Source of the DNA: SOIA01 sp964346585
Lineage (GTDB): Bacteria > Acidobacteriota > Aminicenantia > Aminicenantales > Aminicenantaceae
Assembly: GCA_964346585.1 (NCBI GenBank)
Contig: CAYFVQ010000185.1
Span: forward strand, 1-33,612
DNA length: 33,612 bases
Direction: 5' to 3'
Position numbers and translations under genes: made by a program. Each line of letters opens with the position of its first letter. Position 1 is the stretch's first letter. Positions 6,415-14,152 of the stretch are shown here, one piece after another. The notes under the pieces are model-generated. The model saw nothing but the letters and a program-made list of their open reading frames with translations. It did not search any database and was not told where the DNA came from.

Positions 6415-8850
6415 TTAATAATGAGTCCCTGAGAGTATTTTCAATTCGACGGCTTCGACTTTCCGGTAAACCTTATTATAAGAAAGAACTTTTCCGTCCA
6501 CGCTCAATAAACGTTCGACAGAGATATCGAATAATTTCTCGTTTTCTTCAAGATAGGGAAGAACGACTTCCCAGTCCTTCTCCGTGACCGTGGTGAATTG
6601 CCCACCATTCAGCTGGCCTGGCTCAACCTTTAAATTCGGGTCTCTGAGGTAAATGGCTCCTCCAGAAGCGAGTGAGAAAAGATTGCTTCCGGGATAGGGC
6701 GTGTCGAGCTCCATGATCTCGCCATTATTATTGAACTTGAGTCCGTTGAGAATCACAAATCCTCCCCCGTCCAGTGGATCTCCGGCCATGAATGACTCTG
6801 CCAGATAATCAAGGCATGTGCCGTTGATGACAACCCGTGGCGAGCCGACAGCATTGATGAGGGGTCTTCCCGCAGCGTTCCCCAGGACATAAGCTTCACC
6901 GCCTTTGGCTCCGTACATAAAGGTCTGTCCGACGTCTCCGTAGATGATGAGTTTACCGCTTTTCATGATCTGGCCCACCTGGTCTTGAGCGTTCTCGTGG
7001 ACAGCAATCTCCGCGCCGTCCAAACCCGAACCCAGGTAATCGCCTGAACTCCCGAACACATCTATCCGGACATCATTCGAATCCGCCCCCAATCCGCATC
7101 CACAGAACCTCTGGCCTCGCCAGTTGAATGTGATGAAATTTTTCCAGCCGAGCTGGTTCGCCTTGATGATAAACCGTGAGATAGATTGGCCTCCCTCCGA
7201 GGGGAATTCTTCACAGTTAACAACCAGGACTTCCTGTTGGCTGTGTGGGGGGCTTAATGAGCTTTTATGGCTCCAGTCCGTGAAATGCAGGTGGATGGTG
7301 TCTCGTTCTCTTTCTGCCAGGGACAGGAATATCCCGTTGAGATATTTTTCCGCTTCCGTTAAAACTCTGGCTCTGTCCTTTATGGGAACGATCCATCTTT
7401 TGTCGATGATCCCGGTGAATTCCGTCACCTTCTCTGGAAGATCTTCGTCTTGAGGCGTTTGAGTCGAGAGGTTGACCGACAGACAGTCCTTTTCTTTTTC
7501 TGTGGAGATCTTCCTCCCGAACTTATCTGTTATGGTTAGCTCTCCCTCTCTGACCGTAAAAACAAACGCCCCTCCATCGGTGTAACTCCCGCCCCGGGCA
7601 TTCCAGTAGAAATCCGCATAGGGAAGAAATCTTTTGTCTTCTTCGTGCAGACTGCGCAGGGTGGCATCTATGGCTTGCTTTTCGCTGGCCACCAGCCCAA
7701 TATTGACGCCGTTTTCCTGGAAGGCAAACACTTGAGGCCGGAGCATCGAAGTGTCAGTGATTCCCAGGAGTTTATAGCTATTGTCCTTCCTGTCTGTCTG
7801 GCCGATGATGAAAAACCAGGGGCCATCCGGTGAGCTGTGAATGTGGGATGCCTGAATGGCCCGGTATACCCTTCTTTTTTCCTCTGGCAAAAGATGGAAA
7901 TCTCTTTCTGTAGTGGGAGCCAAGGCTTCGATGGTGTACTCGAGGGGGTATTCATAGATCCTGTTGAACAGGTCAAAAAGAAGCACAGAGACTTCTGTAT
8001 CTGTCAGGAAGAGAGGATAGATGTTTCTCTGGCTGAGGTATTCGGCGATGGAGTGGTAATTGGCAAAGTCTCCGTTATGGACGAGTGCCTCATTCATCCC
8101 CATAAAGGGATGGGCTCCCCCTGGATGCCACACTTTCCCTTTGGTTGGATATCTTTGATGGCCGATCCATAGATGAGCGTCCTGGTTTTCGAGCTGGTAA
8201 TACTGAATGACCTGCTCGGCATAGCCCACGATTTTCAGGATGAGCATGTTCCGTCCGTGGGAAAGGACGAATGCCTTTTTATTGCCGAGCGCAGAGTAGA
8301 ATTTTTTATTGAGCTCATAGGTGTTCTGATAGATAAATTCATCCTCTGCTTTTTCTCTTTCAATATTCTCTAGGCTATGAATGAGGATAAAATGGCTGAG
8401 AACGTCTTCTTTGACTCGACAGAAATATCTCCATACTTCAGGCGGGCGGACATCCAAGCCGCTGACATCCCGAAAATCATTTAAGGTCGGGAACCTGGTG
8501 TGAGAATGAACCTCAAGGCTGGAAAAGATGAACTCTTTTTCCACCTCTCTTCTGGTTTCAGGATCCAGAAAGGCCACCTGGATCATGTAATCCTCATCGA
8601 GGATTTTCTGGCTGACTCCCAGCTGCTCCGGATTGAGCCCGAAGGCTGCTATCCCGCCACCTTTGCTGTTTCCCCTGTTGTGCATCTGAATCAGTGACTG
8701 CATGATGTGTCTGCCGGAAATCTTTTCATCGCATGCCAAGCCGACAACTCCACAGCCGCCTTCCATCGCTCGTTTAGGGGAATGGTCTGCAGGTGGAGAT
8801 AGTTTTTCTCTGGATTCGAGCAGTCGCCTTATGTCCTCAGTCTTCATCAA
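6415..8850 (-). CDS. Glutamate synthase glutaminase subunit fused to GXGXG domain
   Basis: 811 residues. It combines two parts of the classical GltB chain: an N-terminal class II glutamine amidotransferase domain and a C-terminal GXGXG beta-helix domain. The nucleophile is the Cys of GGCGVVG (C33), so about 32 residues may be trimmed or the site may work internally. MHNRGNSKGGG and HQRYPTKG are typical of the amidotransferase fold. The beta-helix from about residue 600 to 740 shows repeats such as GQTFMYGAKGGEAYVLGNAAG. The central FMN synthase domain is absent and is supplied by the upstream gene, which overlaps by 14 bp. It releases ammonia from glutamine and channels it to the synthase site. 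Archaeal-type glutamate synthases often split these parts into separate genes; here two are rejoined. Confidence 0.9.
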   Translation of the reverse strand: MMKTEDIRRLLESREKLSPPADHSPKRAMEGGCGVVGLACDEKISGRHIMQSLIQMHNRGNSKGGGIAAFGLNPEQLGVSQKILDEDYMIQVAFLDPETRREVEKEFIFSSLEVHSHTRFPTLNDFRDVSGLDVRPPEVWRYFCRVKEDVLSHFILIHSLENIEREKAEDEFIYQNTYELNKKFYSALGNKKAFVLSHGRNMLILKIVGYAEQVIQYYQLENQDAHLWIGHQRYPTKGKVWHPGGAHPFMGMNEALVHNGDFANYHSIAEYLSQRNIYPLFLTDTEVSVLLFDLFNRIYEYPLEYTIEALAPTTERDFHLLPEEKRRVYRAIQASHIHSSPDGPWFFIIGQTDRKDNSYKLLGITDTSMLRPQVFAFQENGVNIGLVASEKQAIDATLRSLHEEDKRFLPYADFYWNARGGSYTDGGAFVFTVREGELTITDKFGRKISTEKEKDCLSVNLSTQTPQDEDLPEKVTEFTGIIDKRWIVPIKDRARVLTEAEKYLNGIFLSLAERERDTIHLHFTDWSHKSSLSPPHSQQEVLVVNCEEFPSEGGQSISRFIIKANQLGWKNFITFNWRGQRFCGCGLGADSNDVRIDVFGSSGDYLGSGLDGAEIAVHENAQDQVGQIMKSGKLIIYGDVGQTFMYGAKGGEAYVLGNAAGRPLINAVGSPRVVINGTCLDYLAESFMAGDPLDGGGFVILNGLKFNNNGEIMELDTPYPGSNLFSLASGGAIYLRDPNLKVEPGQLNGGQFTTVTEKDWEVVLPYLEENEKLFDISVERLLSVDGKVLSYNKVYRKVEAVELKILSGTHY

Positions 8851-10309
8851 TATACCTCAAAAGGTCTGTCCGGCCTTTCAGTTCCTTTATACTTTTCATG
8901 CCCAACTGATGGAGAAGCGTCTTGAGCTGATTCTGCCACGCCGAATAGAGATTGATTATCCTCTGCGTTCCCCAATCAGCATCGATCAGCTGGTCAAGGT
9001 CAGAGTCGGTCGTGGCAATCCCCCGGGGACATCCTCTCCCGCTCTCGCAGTTGCCGCATCTGACGCATCCCAGAGCCACCAGCTCTGATGTTCCGATGAT
9101 GACACCATCCGCTCCGAGAGCGATGGATTTGGCAATATCGGAGGAGGTTCGGATTCCTCCGCTGGCCATCAGGACGACCTCGTCCCGAATTCCTTCCTCA
9201 AGCAGAAACTGGTGAACTTTGGTGATGGCGTATTCTATGGGCATGGCGATGTTTTTCTTGGCGATTTCCGGGGCTGCGCCGGTTCCTCCATAGCCCCCAT
9301 CTAGGTTAATGATGTTGGCTCCGGCGTAGTAACTCCCGACAGCCACCATGTCGACGTCTGAAGGAGTTGAGACTTTAACGGATATGAGTGCGTCAGGATT
9401 TATTGTCTTGATCCAATCGATATGTTTTTTATGGTCTTCGACCGAATAGACGCTGTGGAAAGGAAAGGGAGAAAAAAGTGAGGTCCAGGGGACAGCCTCC
9501 CTCTTTTTCGCCACGCCTGGCGTGTTTTTATCCCCCAGCAGATGTCCTCCCAGGCCGGGTTTGGCTCCCTGGGCGTATTTGAATTCGATGATCCGTGCTC
9601 TCTGGATCGTCTCTTCCCGCACGCCAAACAGTCCTGTGGCGATCTGAGTGATGACATGGTCTTTATAAGGAATCAACTCATCCGGATATCCGCCTTCTCC
9701 GGTGGAGGTGAATGTATTCCAGACCTTTGCCGACATGGCCCGGGCAAGCATTGTGGGAAGACTCACTGAACCGAAAGACATTCCTGCCCCGTACCAGGGA
9801 ACAGGGATTTCAATTGTAGCGCCTTCTCTCCGATGGTTAAGACTTAGGGATGTATCGATGCTTTCGATTTCGGCGGTGGACACCGGAGTCGACTCTTCGG
9901 CCATGAATTCAAAGCGGTCAAATCCACCTCCAGAAGAGCCGATGCGGTACTCCATGTTTCCGTTGGGAGTCTCACCTGTTTCTGCCTGATGCCATGTCGA
10001 GACGATCAATTCCGGAGTCCAGCGGAAATCCCCGAGAGTTTTCCATTGGGGATCCATCTCAATCTTGATGGCCTCTACCGGGCATTGTGTTGCACAATGG
10101 TAGGAGCCAGCTGTGCAGTCTGGTCCTTCGCAGCGGGGAGAATTCGGCGCTGTCACATGATTGAATCCTTCTCTCCGTTCAAAGACTTCATAGGGGCAGA
10201 GTTCAACACAGAGTCCGCAGTGAAAGCAGTCATCACTGAGAGAGATCTGGTATTTGCTGATTTGGCTTCGGTATCCGGGCTGTCTATGCGTCATTCCTTC
10301 GTTTTTCAT
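8837..10309 (-). CDS. FMN-binding glutamate synthase catalytic subunit with N-terminal ferredoxin domain
   Basis: 490 residues. The N-terminal ferredoxin domain has CFHCGLCVELC (C28, C31, C34, C38) and a second set C60, C65, C72, C76. The synthase barrel follows. GAKPGLGGHL, SVKVSTPSD, GGTGAAPE (from 341) and SGGIRTSSDI mark the FMN/2-oxoglutarate site. A cysteine cluster (C415, C418, C421, C427) followed by PRGIAT corresponds to the Fe-S site of glutamate synthases. The reaction is reductive amination of 2-oxoglutarate with ammonia from the glutaminase subunit encoded just downstream. No NAD(P)H-binding domain is present, so electrons must arrive through Fe-S clusters. The gene overlaps the upstream paralogue by 4 bp (ATGA). 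Confidence 0.92.
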   Translation of the reverse strand: MKNEGMTHRQPGYRSQISKYQISLSDDCFHCGLCVELCPYEVFERREGFNHVTAPNSPRCEGPDCTAGSYHCATQCPVEAIKIEMDPQWKTLGDFRWTPELIVSTWHQAETGETPNGNMEYRIGSSGGGFDRFEFMAEESTPVSTAEIESIDTSLSLNHRREGATIEIPVPWYGAGMSFGSVSLPTMLARAMSAKVWNTFTSTGEGGYPDELIPYKDHVITQIATGLFGVREETIQRARIIEFKYAQGAKPGLGGHLLGDKNTPGVAKKREAVPWTSLFSPFPFHSVYSVEDHKKHIDWIKTINPDALISVKVSTPSDVDMVAVGSYYAGANIINLDGGYGGTGAAPEIAKKNIAMPIEYAITKVHQFLLEEGIRDEVVLMASGGIRTSSDIAKSIALGADGVIIGTSELVALGCVRCGNCESGRGCPRGIATTDSDLDQLIDADWGTQRIINLYSAWQNQLKTLLHQLGMKSIKELKGRTDLLRYIDED

Positions 10310-11694
10310 TTGAACAGAGTTCTTTCCTCAAAAATGAAACTAAAAGATTCTTTCTCGATCTCTTCGTAGAACATTGCTCGCCCCACCTCACCACGCAGTC
10401 GTCTCACATCCCTAATGCCCATGGCGCTCAGAATTTCCAGGAGCTGGTCTCGCCAGGCGCATGTCATGTTGATGATTCGCTGGGAGGCAATTTCTGGGTC
10501 AAGTGTCTTCAGTTCAGCCGGGCAGCTATTCATCTGGCACGTACCACAGACTCGGCATCCCGTGGCCGCCAATAGAGATAAATCCAGAATCACGGCATCT
10601 GCCCCGCAAATAATGGCTTTCGGGACATGTTCAGCCGCGGCGATCCCCCCTTTTCCCAAGAGTGTGATTTCATCCCTCATGTGCCTTTTGACAAGGTTGA
10701 GGTGCAATTTCCTTATTGACTCGCTGATAAACAGGTCTTCTTCAGGGCTTTGGCCTTGATTGTCGGCGCAGAGGTTCAGGAAATCAACGGAAGAGGATCT
10801 GATCAGTCCTAAGATTTCTTCGGATAAATGATGGCTGGGCAATCCGAGTGAGCGCAGTGCGCTTGGATTGTGCTTTTTGAGTTTATTGAGAAGTCCTTCG
10901 AGTTCTGAGGTTGAGAATTCCCTGGGAAGAATGATTTCGATCAGGTTCACTTTTTTCCAGGGAACGGAATCGATGTGATGGGCTTTATCGAGCGGAAAGC
11001 GGAAGGCGATCGATCCGAGATAAGGTTTGAGTTCGTTAAAATAATCTTCAATGTTGACGTACGCATATGTTTGGACCTGATGGGCTGCCGTCACAACGGC
11101 GATAATAATATTTTCTAAACGGTGTCCCAGTGGATTTGTGTCAAAGAGCATCGGGACTTGAACTTCGAGGAGATGGGGGCTTTCGAGCTTTGTAAAGTCA
11201 GATATCAAGGGGAGCTTTTTTCCCAGGTCAACCGCGGTGGCGATATACTCCCTTCCATGGATTCCATCCCTTGTCGGACGGACGATTTCCGACATGTCCG
11301 TCCATATGTTGTCGAAGCCTGAGCCTTTGAATCGGCCGCGGAAGCCTGCGCCATACACAGGAATCTTCCCTTCTTCCGCCTCGTTCCAGATGGTGAGGAT
11401 TTTATGGGGAGTCCAGTAGTCGTTCCCCAGAGATTCATATTCTTTGTTTTTCACCATCTCGAGTGCCTGTTGAGGGCAGTTTTGGATGCATGAAAAACAG
11501 TTTTTGCACATATGACTGACAGGCTCGGCCATTTTCCGCGGGTCGCTGTCATCTCTCTTATGGACGTCGTAGATGCAGTGTGTCATGCACTGTCCGCAGT
11601 TGAAACAGTTATCCTTTCGGATGATCTCGAACTTCCCGATTTGGGTGGAGAACAGTTTTGCGGGAGAGGTATCTATGTGAAATCTCTCATACAT
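10306..11694 (-). CDS. Degenerate FMN-synthase paralogue with two [4Fe-4S] motifs
   Basis: 462 residues, clearly a sister of the next gene: the same N-terminal two-cluster ferredoxin layout (C30, C33, C36, C40 and C63, C66, C69, C73), the same WTPHKILTIWNEAE linker, and the same ending with CRVCGTCQMNSC. The barrel has lost the key synthase motifs. GAKPG, the lysine-containing SVKV stretch and GGTGAAP are missing, and only GKGGI survives. I infer it does not make glutamate but acts as an electron-transfer or scaffolding subunit between the FAD/Fe-S dehydrogenase and the catalytic subunit. It overlaps both neighbours (8 bp and 4 bp), so the stoichiometry is probably fixed by translational coupling. 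Alternative: a separate amidating activity with changed substrate. Confidence 0.75.
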   Translation of the reverse strand: MYERFHIDTSPAKLFSTQIGKFEIIRKDNCFNCGQCMTHCIYDVHKRDDSDPRKMAEPVSHMCKNCFSCIQNCPQQALEMVKNKEYESLGNDYWTPHKILTIWNEAEEGKIPVYGAGFRGRFKGSGFDNIWTDMSEIVRPTRDGIHGREYIATAVDLGKKLPLISDFTKLESPHLLEVQVPMLFDTNPLGHRLENIIIAVVTAAHQVQTYAYVNIEDYFNELKPYLGSIAFRFPLDKAHHIDSVPWKKVNLIEIILPREFSTSELEGLLNKLKKHNPSALRSLGLPSHHLSEEILGLIRSSSVDFLNLCADNQGQSPEEDLFISESIRKLHLNLVKRHMRDEITLLGKGGIAAAEHVPKAIICGADAVILDLSLLAATGCRVCGTCQMNSCPAELKTLDPEIASQRIINMTCAWRDQLLEILSAMGIRDVRRLRGEVGRAMFYEEIEKESFSFIFEERTLFK

Positions 11695-13489
11695 TCTGTG
11701 TTTCCTTATGGATGGAATGAGGGGCTATCCCGAAGGTCTCTAAGAGCTGAGTGTACGCCGGATGAGATTCCATCTGTTCTATGAACGCTTTGATTTTGCC
11801 TTCCGGACGTCCGTGTATTTTTTCCACGATTGACTCAAGCTTCTCCCAGACCGGTGTCAGGGTTAGCTTGCTCTGACAGACGTGCTCGCAGAGATGACAG
11901 TGGAGACAGTAAAAGACGTTCTCCGTTGTGGATTGGGGTAGTGACGAACCTTTCAAGAGATTCTTCATCAGAAAGAGCTTTCCCTTGGCGGTGACGAGTT
12001 CGGTTTTTTTCATCATGTACGCGGGACAGACAGGGATGCAGGCTCCGCAGTTGGCGCAGGCTTCTGGCGTGGAGAGTCCGTATTTTCCGTTTGGGGATCC
12101 GTTGCTCGAGATTCTGAGAAAAGGTTTGAGCAGGGGGAAGCCGTTGGCGAACAGTCGGCTTGACGAAAAAACGGCTTTCAACAGGTTTGTAAAAGGAAAG
12201 TCAGGAGATAATGATTTGGCGGGATTGACCAGATTCTCCGGGTCTGATTCTTCTTTATATGCTCTGTACTCTTTTTTTTCTTTTTTCGAGAATAATTTTT
12301 TCATCAGCGGGAGGTTCCAAGTTCCGATTCCGTAAGGCTTTCCTCTGGATTGGAGAGCGATATGAGCCAGAGAGTATGTCAGGAAGAGATGAACAAAATG
12401 GCTGGTTTTTTTCGGATCGGAGGGGAAGATCGTGAAGACCACAGCCTCGTCTGAATTGACCAGTGTCGCTTCAGTCGAGAGCGAAAGGCCGTAGTCTCTG
12501 CCGAAATTTCTTGTCCTTGAAATGTAATGGTCGAGATTTTTAACCGGAAGGAGTATCTCGCTCCCCAGAATGGCTGGATAGAAATGCCTTATGGAAAAGG
12601 GAAAGTATCTCTCATTCCAGACGAACGAAGCGAAATGCTCATCAGCCAGTTTCCCCTTTTTTCTTTGGACAAGGCTGGCCAATTCATCTTCAGGCGGTCG
12701 GTCTTCGAATGTCAAAAGCAAAGCTTCTGTCTCAGGAAAGGATGCTTTTCCGTTGAGCCAATGATTTTTATGCGCGATTCGGAACCGGTCAAAATAAGAG
12801 ATGTGGAGAGGTGACACCTGGAGAGACTTCAGCGTCGCGGAGAGGAATCTAACAGCTTCCGCAGGCGAACTGAAAAAAATCAGGAAAGATTTAGAAGCGC
12901 GGGATTCACGGACCTTTAGCTTCACCTTGCTGATTATTCCCATCTGGCCTTCGGTCCCCGAGAAATATTTGAATTCCAGGTCATTCCGGTTGACCCATCT
13001 ATTTTTACGAGGGGTGACGATTTCTATGGAATCAACCAAATTGGAGAGATGACCGTAGCGGAAACTGTTTATCCCGTAGCCACCGGTTGCCAGCCAGCCC
13101 CCTACGGTGGAGAACAGACTGGAAGGACAAGTGTAGAGGTCGAGAGAATGTGTCTTCAAAAAGTGTTTCACCTCCCACCATCGGATACCTGCTTCCACAC
13201 AGATTGTTTTCTTTTTTTTATCGAAATCTATGATTTGATCTAGAGGAGTGAGGTCGACCATGATTGACTTTTTGAGAGGGGTGATGCAGCCAATTCCAGA
13301 AGTGGCGGCTCCGCGGGGGATCAAAGAGACCCTGTTTTTCTGACAACGGGAAAACAGCTCTTGAATATCGCGGACACTTTCGGGTTGATAAACCGATTGA
13401 ATTCTGGGGAGCCTATCTTTTATAATACCGGGGAGCTCTATTGATTCCCTTGTGTATAGTTTGGCTTCAAGTGCGCTATCAATTATCAT
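11687..13489 (-). CDS. FAD-linked dehydrogenase with C-terminal two-cluster Fe-S domain (GlcD/GlcF-like)
   Basis: 600 residues. The first 200 form a PCMH/VAO-type FAD domain: PRGAATSG (about 58-65), STVGGWLATGGYGINSFRYG and GTEGQMGIISKVKLKV. A cap region follows to about residue 430. The C-terminal part has two cluster motifs, CANCGACIPVC (C478, C481, C484, C488) and CLHCHLCEHVC (C528, C531, C534, C538), as in GlcF or lactate-utilisation proteins. It is the first gene of the glutamate synthase operon and overlaps the next gene by 8 bp. I infer it feeds electrons into the synthase in place of GltD, but its reductant (a 2-hydroxyacid, ferredoxin or another carrier) cannot be read from sequence. 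No Shine-Dalgarno is seen before the ATG and predicted promoters end only a few bases upstream, so the message may be leaderless. Confidence 0.85.
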   Translation of the reverse strand: MIIDSALEAKLYTRESIELPGIIKDRLPRIQSVYQPESVRDIQELFSRCQKNRVSLIPRGAATSGIGCITPLKKSIMVDLTPLDQIIDFDKKKKTICVEAGIRWWEVKHFLKTHSLDLYTCPSSLFSTVGGWLATGGYGINSFRYGHLSNLVDSIEIVTPRKNRWVNRNDLEFKYFSGTEGQMGIISKVKLKVRESRASKSFLIFFSSPAEAVRFLSATLKSLQVSPLHISYFDRFRIAHKNHWLNGKASFPETEALLLTFEDRPPEDELASLVQRKKGKLADEHFASFVWNERYFPFSIRHFYPAILGSEILLPVKNLDHYISRTRNFGRDYGLSLSTEATLVNSDEAVVFTIFPSDPKKTSHFVHLFLTYSLAHIALQSRGKPYGIGTWNLPLMKKLFSKKEKKEYRAYKEESDPENLVNPAKSLSPDFPFTNLLKAVFSSSRLFANGFPLLKPFLRISSNGSPNGKYGLSTPEACANCGACIPVCPAYMMKKTELVTAKGKLFLMKNLLKGSSLPQSTTENVFYCLHCHLCEHVCQSKLTLTPVWEKLESIVEKIHGRPEGKIKAFIEQMESHPAYTQLLETFGIAPHSIHKETQNV

Positions 13490-13498
13490 TATTCTACA

Positions 13499-13563
13499 AA
13501 TATTATAAAAATAATTTCAAATGTCAAGATATTTTTGACTATATATTTACATTTGTTAATTAT
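13499..13563. promoter_or_regulatory. Divergent promoter/operator between glutamate synthase operon and Lrp-type regulator
   Basis: A nested dyad is present. The outer arms are CAAATGT (13518-13524) and ACATTTG (13549-13555); the inner arms are GTCAA (13523-13527) and TTGAC (13535-13539). A minus-strand TTGACA (13527-13522) is 17 nt from AATATT (13504-13499), giving a promoter for the synthase operon. A plus-strand TTGACT (13535-13540) with a TAATTA about 16 nt away could serve the regulator. The dyad lies over both -35 boxes, as expected for an autoregulated Lrp/AsnC site. Confidence 0.5.
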
Positions 13564-13599
13564 TTTGCTAATATGATTTACAAATAAAAAGGAGAGTTA

Positions 13600-14043
13600 A
13601 TGGTGGAAGAATTGGAATTAAAGATAATCAGAGCCCTGAATCAGAATTCCAGGAAAAGCTTTCGCGAAGTCGCCAAGGAGATCGGGACGTCGGCTCCTGT
13701 CGTGATCAATAAGATAAAAAAACTCGAGGAGCAGGGGGCGATAAAGGGATATATTCCGGTGCTTGACCCGGAATACTTCGGATTCACTGTGATGGCGGTT
13801 ATCGCTTTGCGAATTTCTCACGGGAAACTCATAGAGGCGCAGGAAAAAATTGCCGAGGACCCGCATGTCTTGGCTATATATGATGTGACAGGAGAGTGGG
13901 ATTCAATAGTGATTGCCCATTTCAAGGGTAGAGAAGATTTGAATAAATTTATAAAGACAATCCTTGCCCAGAAATATGTGGATAGGACAGTCACTCATTT
14001 TGTGCTTAACGTCGTCAAGGACGAACGCCGCCTCATTATCTAA
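13600..14043 (+). CDS. Lrp/AsnC-family transcriptional regulator
   Basis: 147 residues. The N-terminal winged helix-turn-helix (about 4-48) reads ELKIIRALNQNSRKSFREVA then GTSAPVVINKIKKLEEQGAIKGY, the standard AsnC pattern. The C-terminal ligand-binding RAM domain runs from about 65 to 140 and includes VLAIYDVTGEWDSIVIAHFK, with the usual G-x-D arrangement. Such proteins form octamers or tetramers and respond to amino acids. It is divergent from the glutamate synthase operon across 110 bp holding a nested dyad, so it is the obvious candidate regulator of that operon and itself. AAGGAGAG precedes the ATG. The effector (glutamine, glutamate or another amino acid) is unknown. Confidence 0.92.
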   Translation: MVEELELKIIRALNQNSRKSFREVAKEIGTSAPVVINKIKKLEEQGAIKGYIPVLDPEYFGFTVMAVIALRISHGKLIEAQEKIAEDPHVLAIYDVTGEWDSIVIAHFKGREDLNKFIKTILAQKYVDRTVTHFVLNVVKDERRLII

Positions 14044-14046
14044 AAA

Positions 14047-14148
14047 AGGGGAAAGGCTACTTTTTCTGGGGAAGGGGGACAGTCCCTCTTCTTCTTAAAT
14101 TAAGGATTGAAAGGGACAGTCCCCACAGAAAAAGTAGCCTGTCCCCTT
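14047..14148. repeat. Inverted repeat and likely bidirectional terminator between convergent genes
   Basis: AGGCTACTTTTTCTG (14054-14068) and its exact reverse complement (14126-14140) form the arms. The outer flanks are A-run plus GGGG on the left and CCCC plus T-run on the right; inner GGGACAGTCCC pieces are also self-complementary. It sits exactly between the convergent regulator and symporter genes, with U-tracts in both directions, so it probably terminates both transcripts. The GGGGACAG style matches the element at 29211-29320. Confidence 0.7.
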
Positions 14149-14152
14149 TTTT

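Noticed and set aside
13502..13527. Minus-strand TTGACA with TATAAT as a promoter
   Set aside because: The boxes are good but the spacer is only 14 nt, too short for sigma70; the 17-nt pairing with AATATT was preferred.
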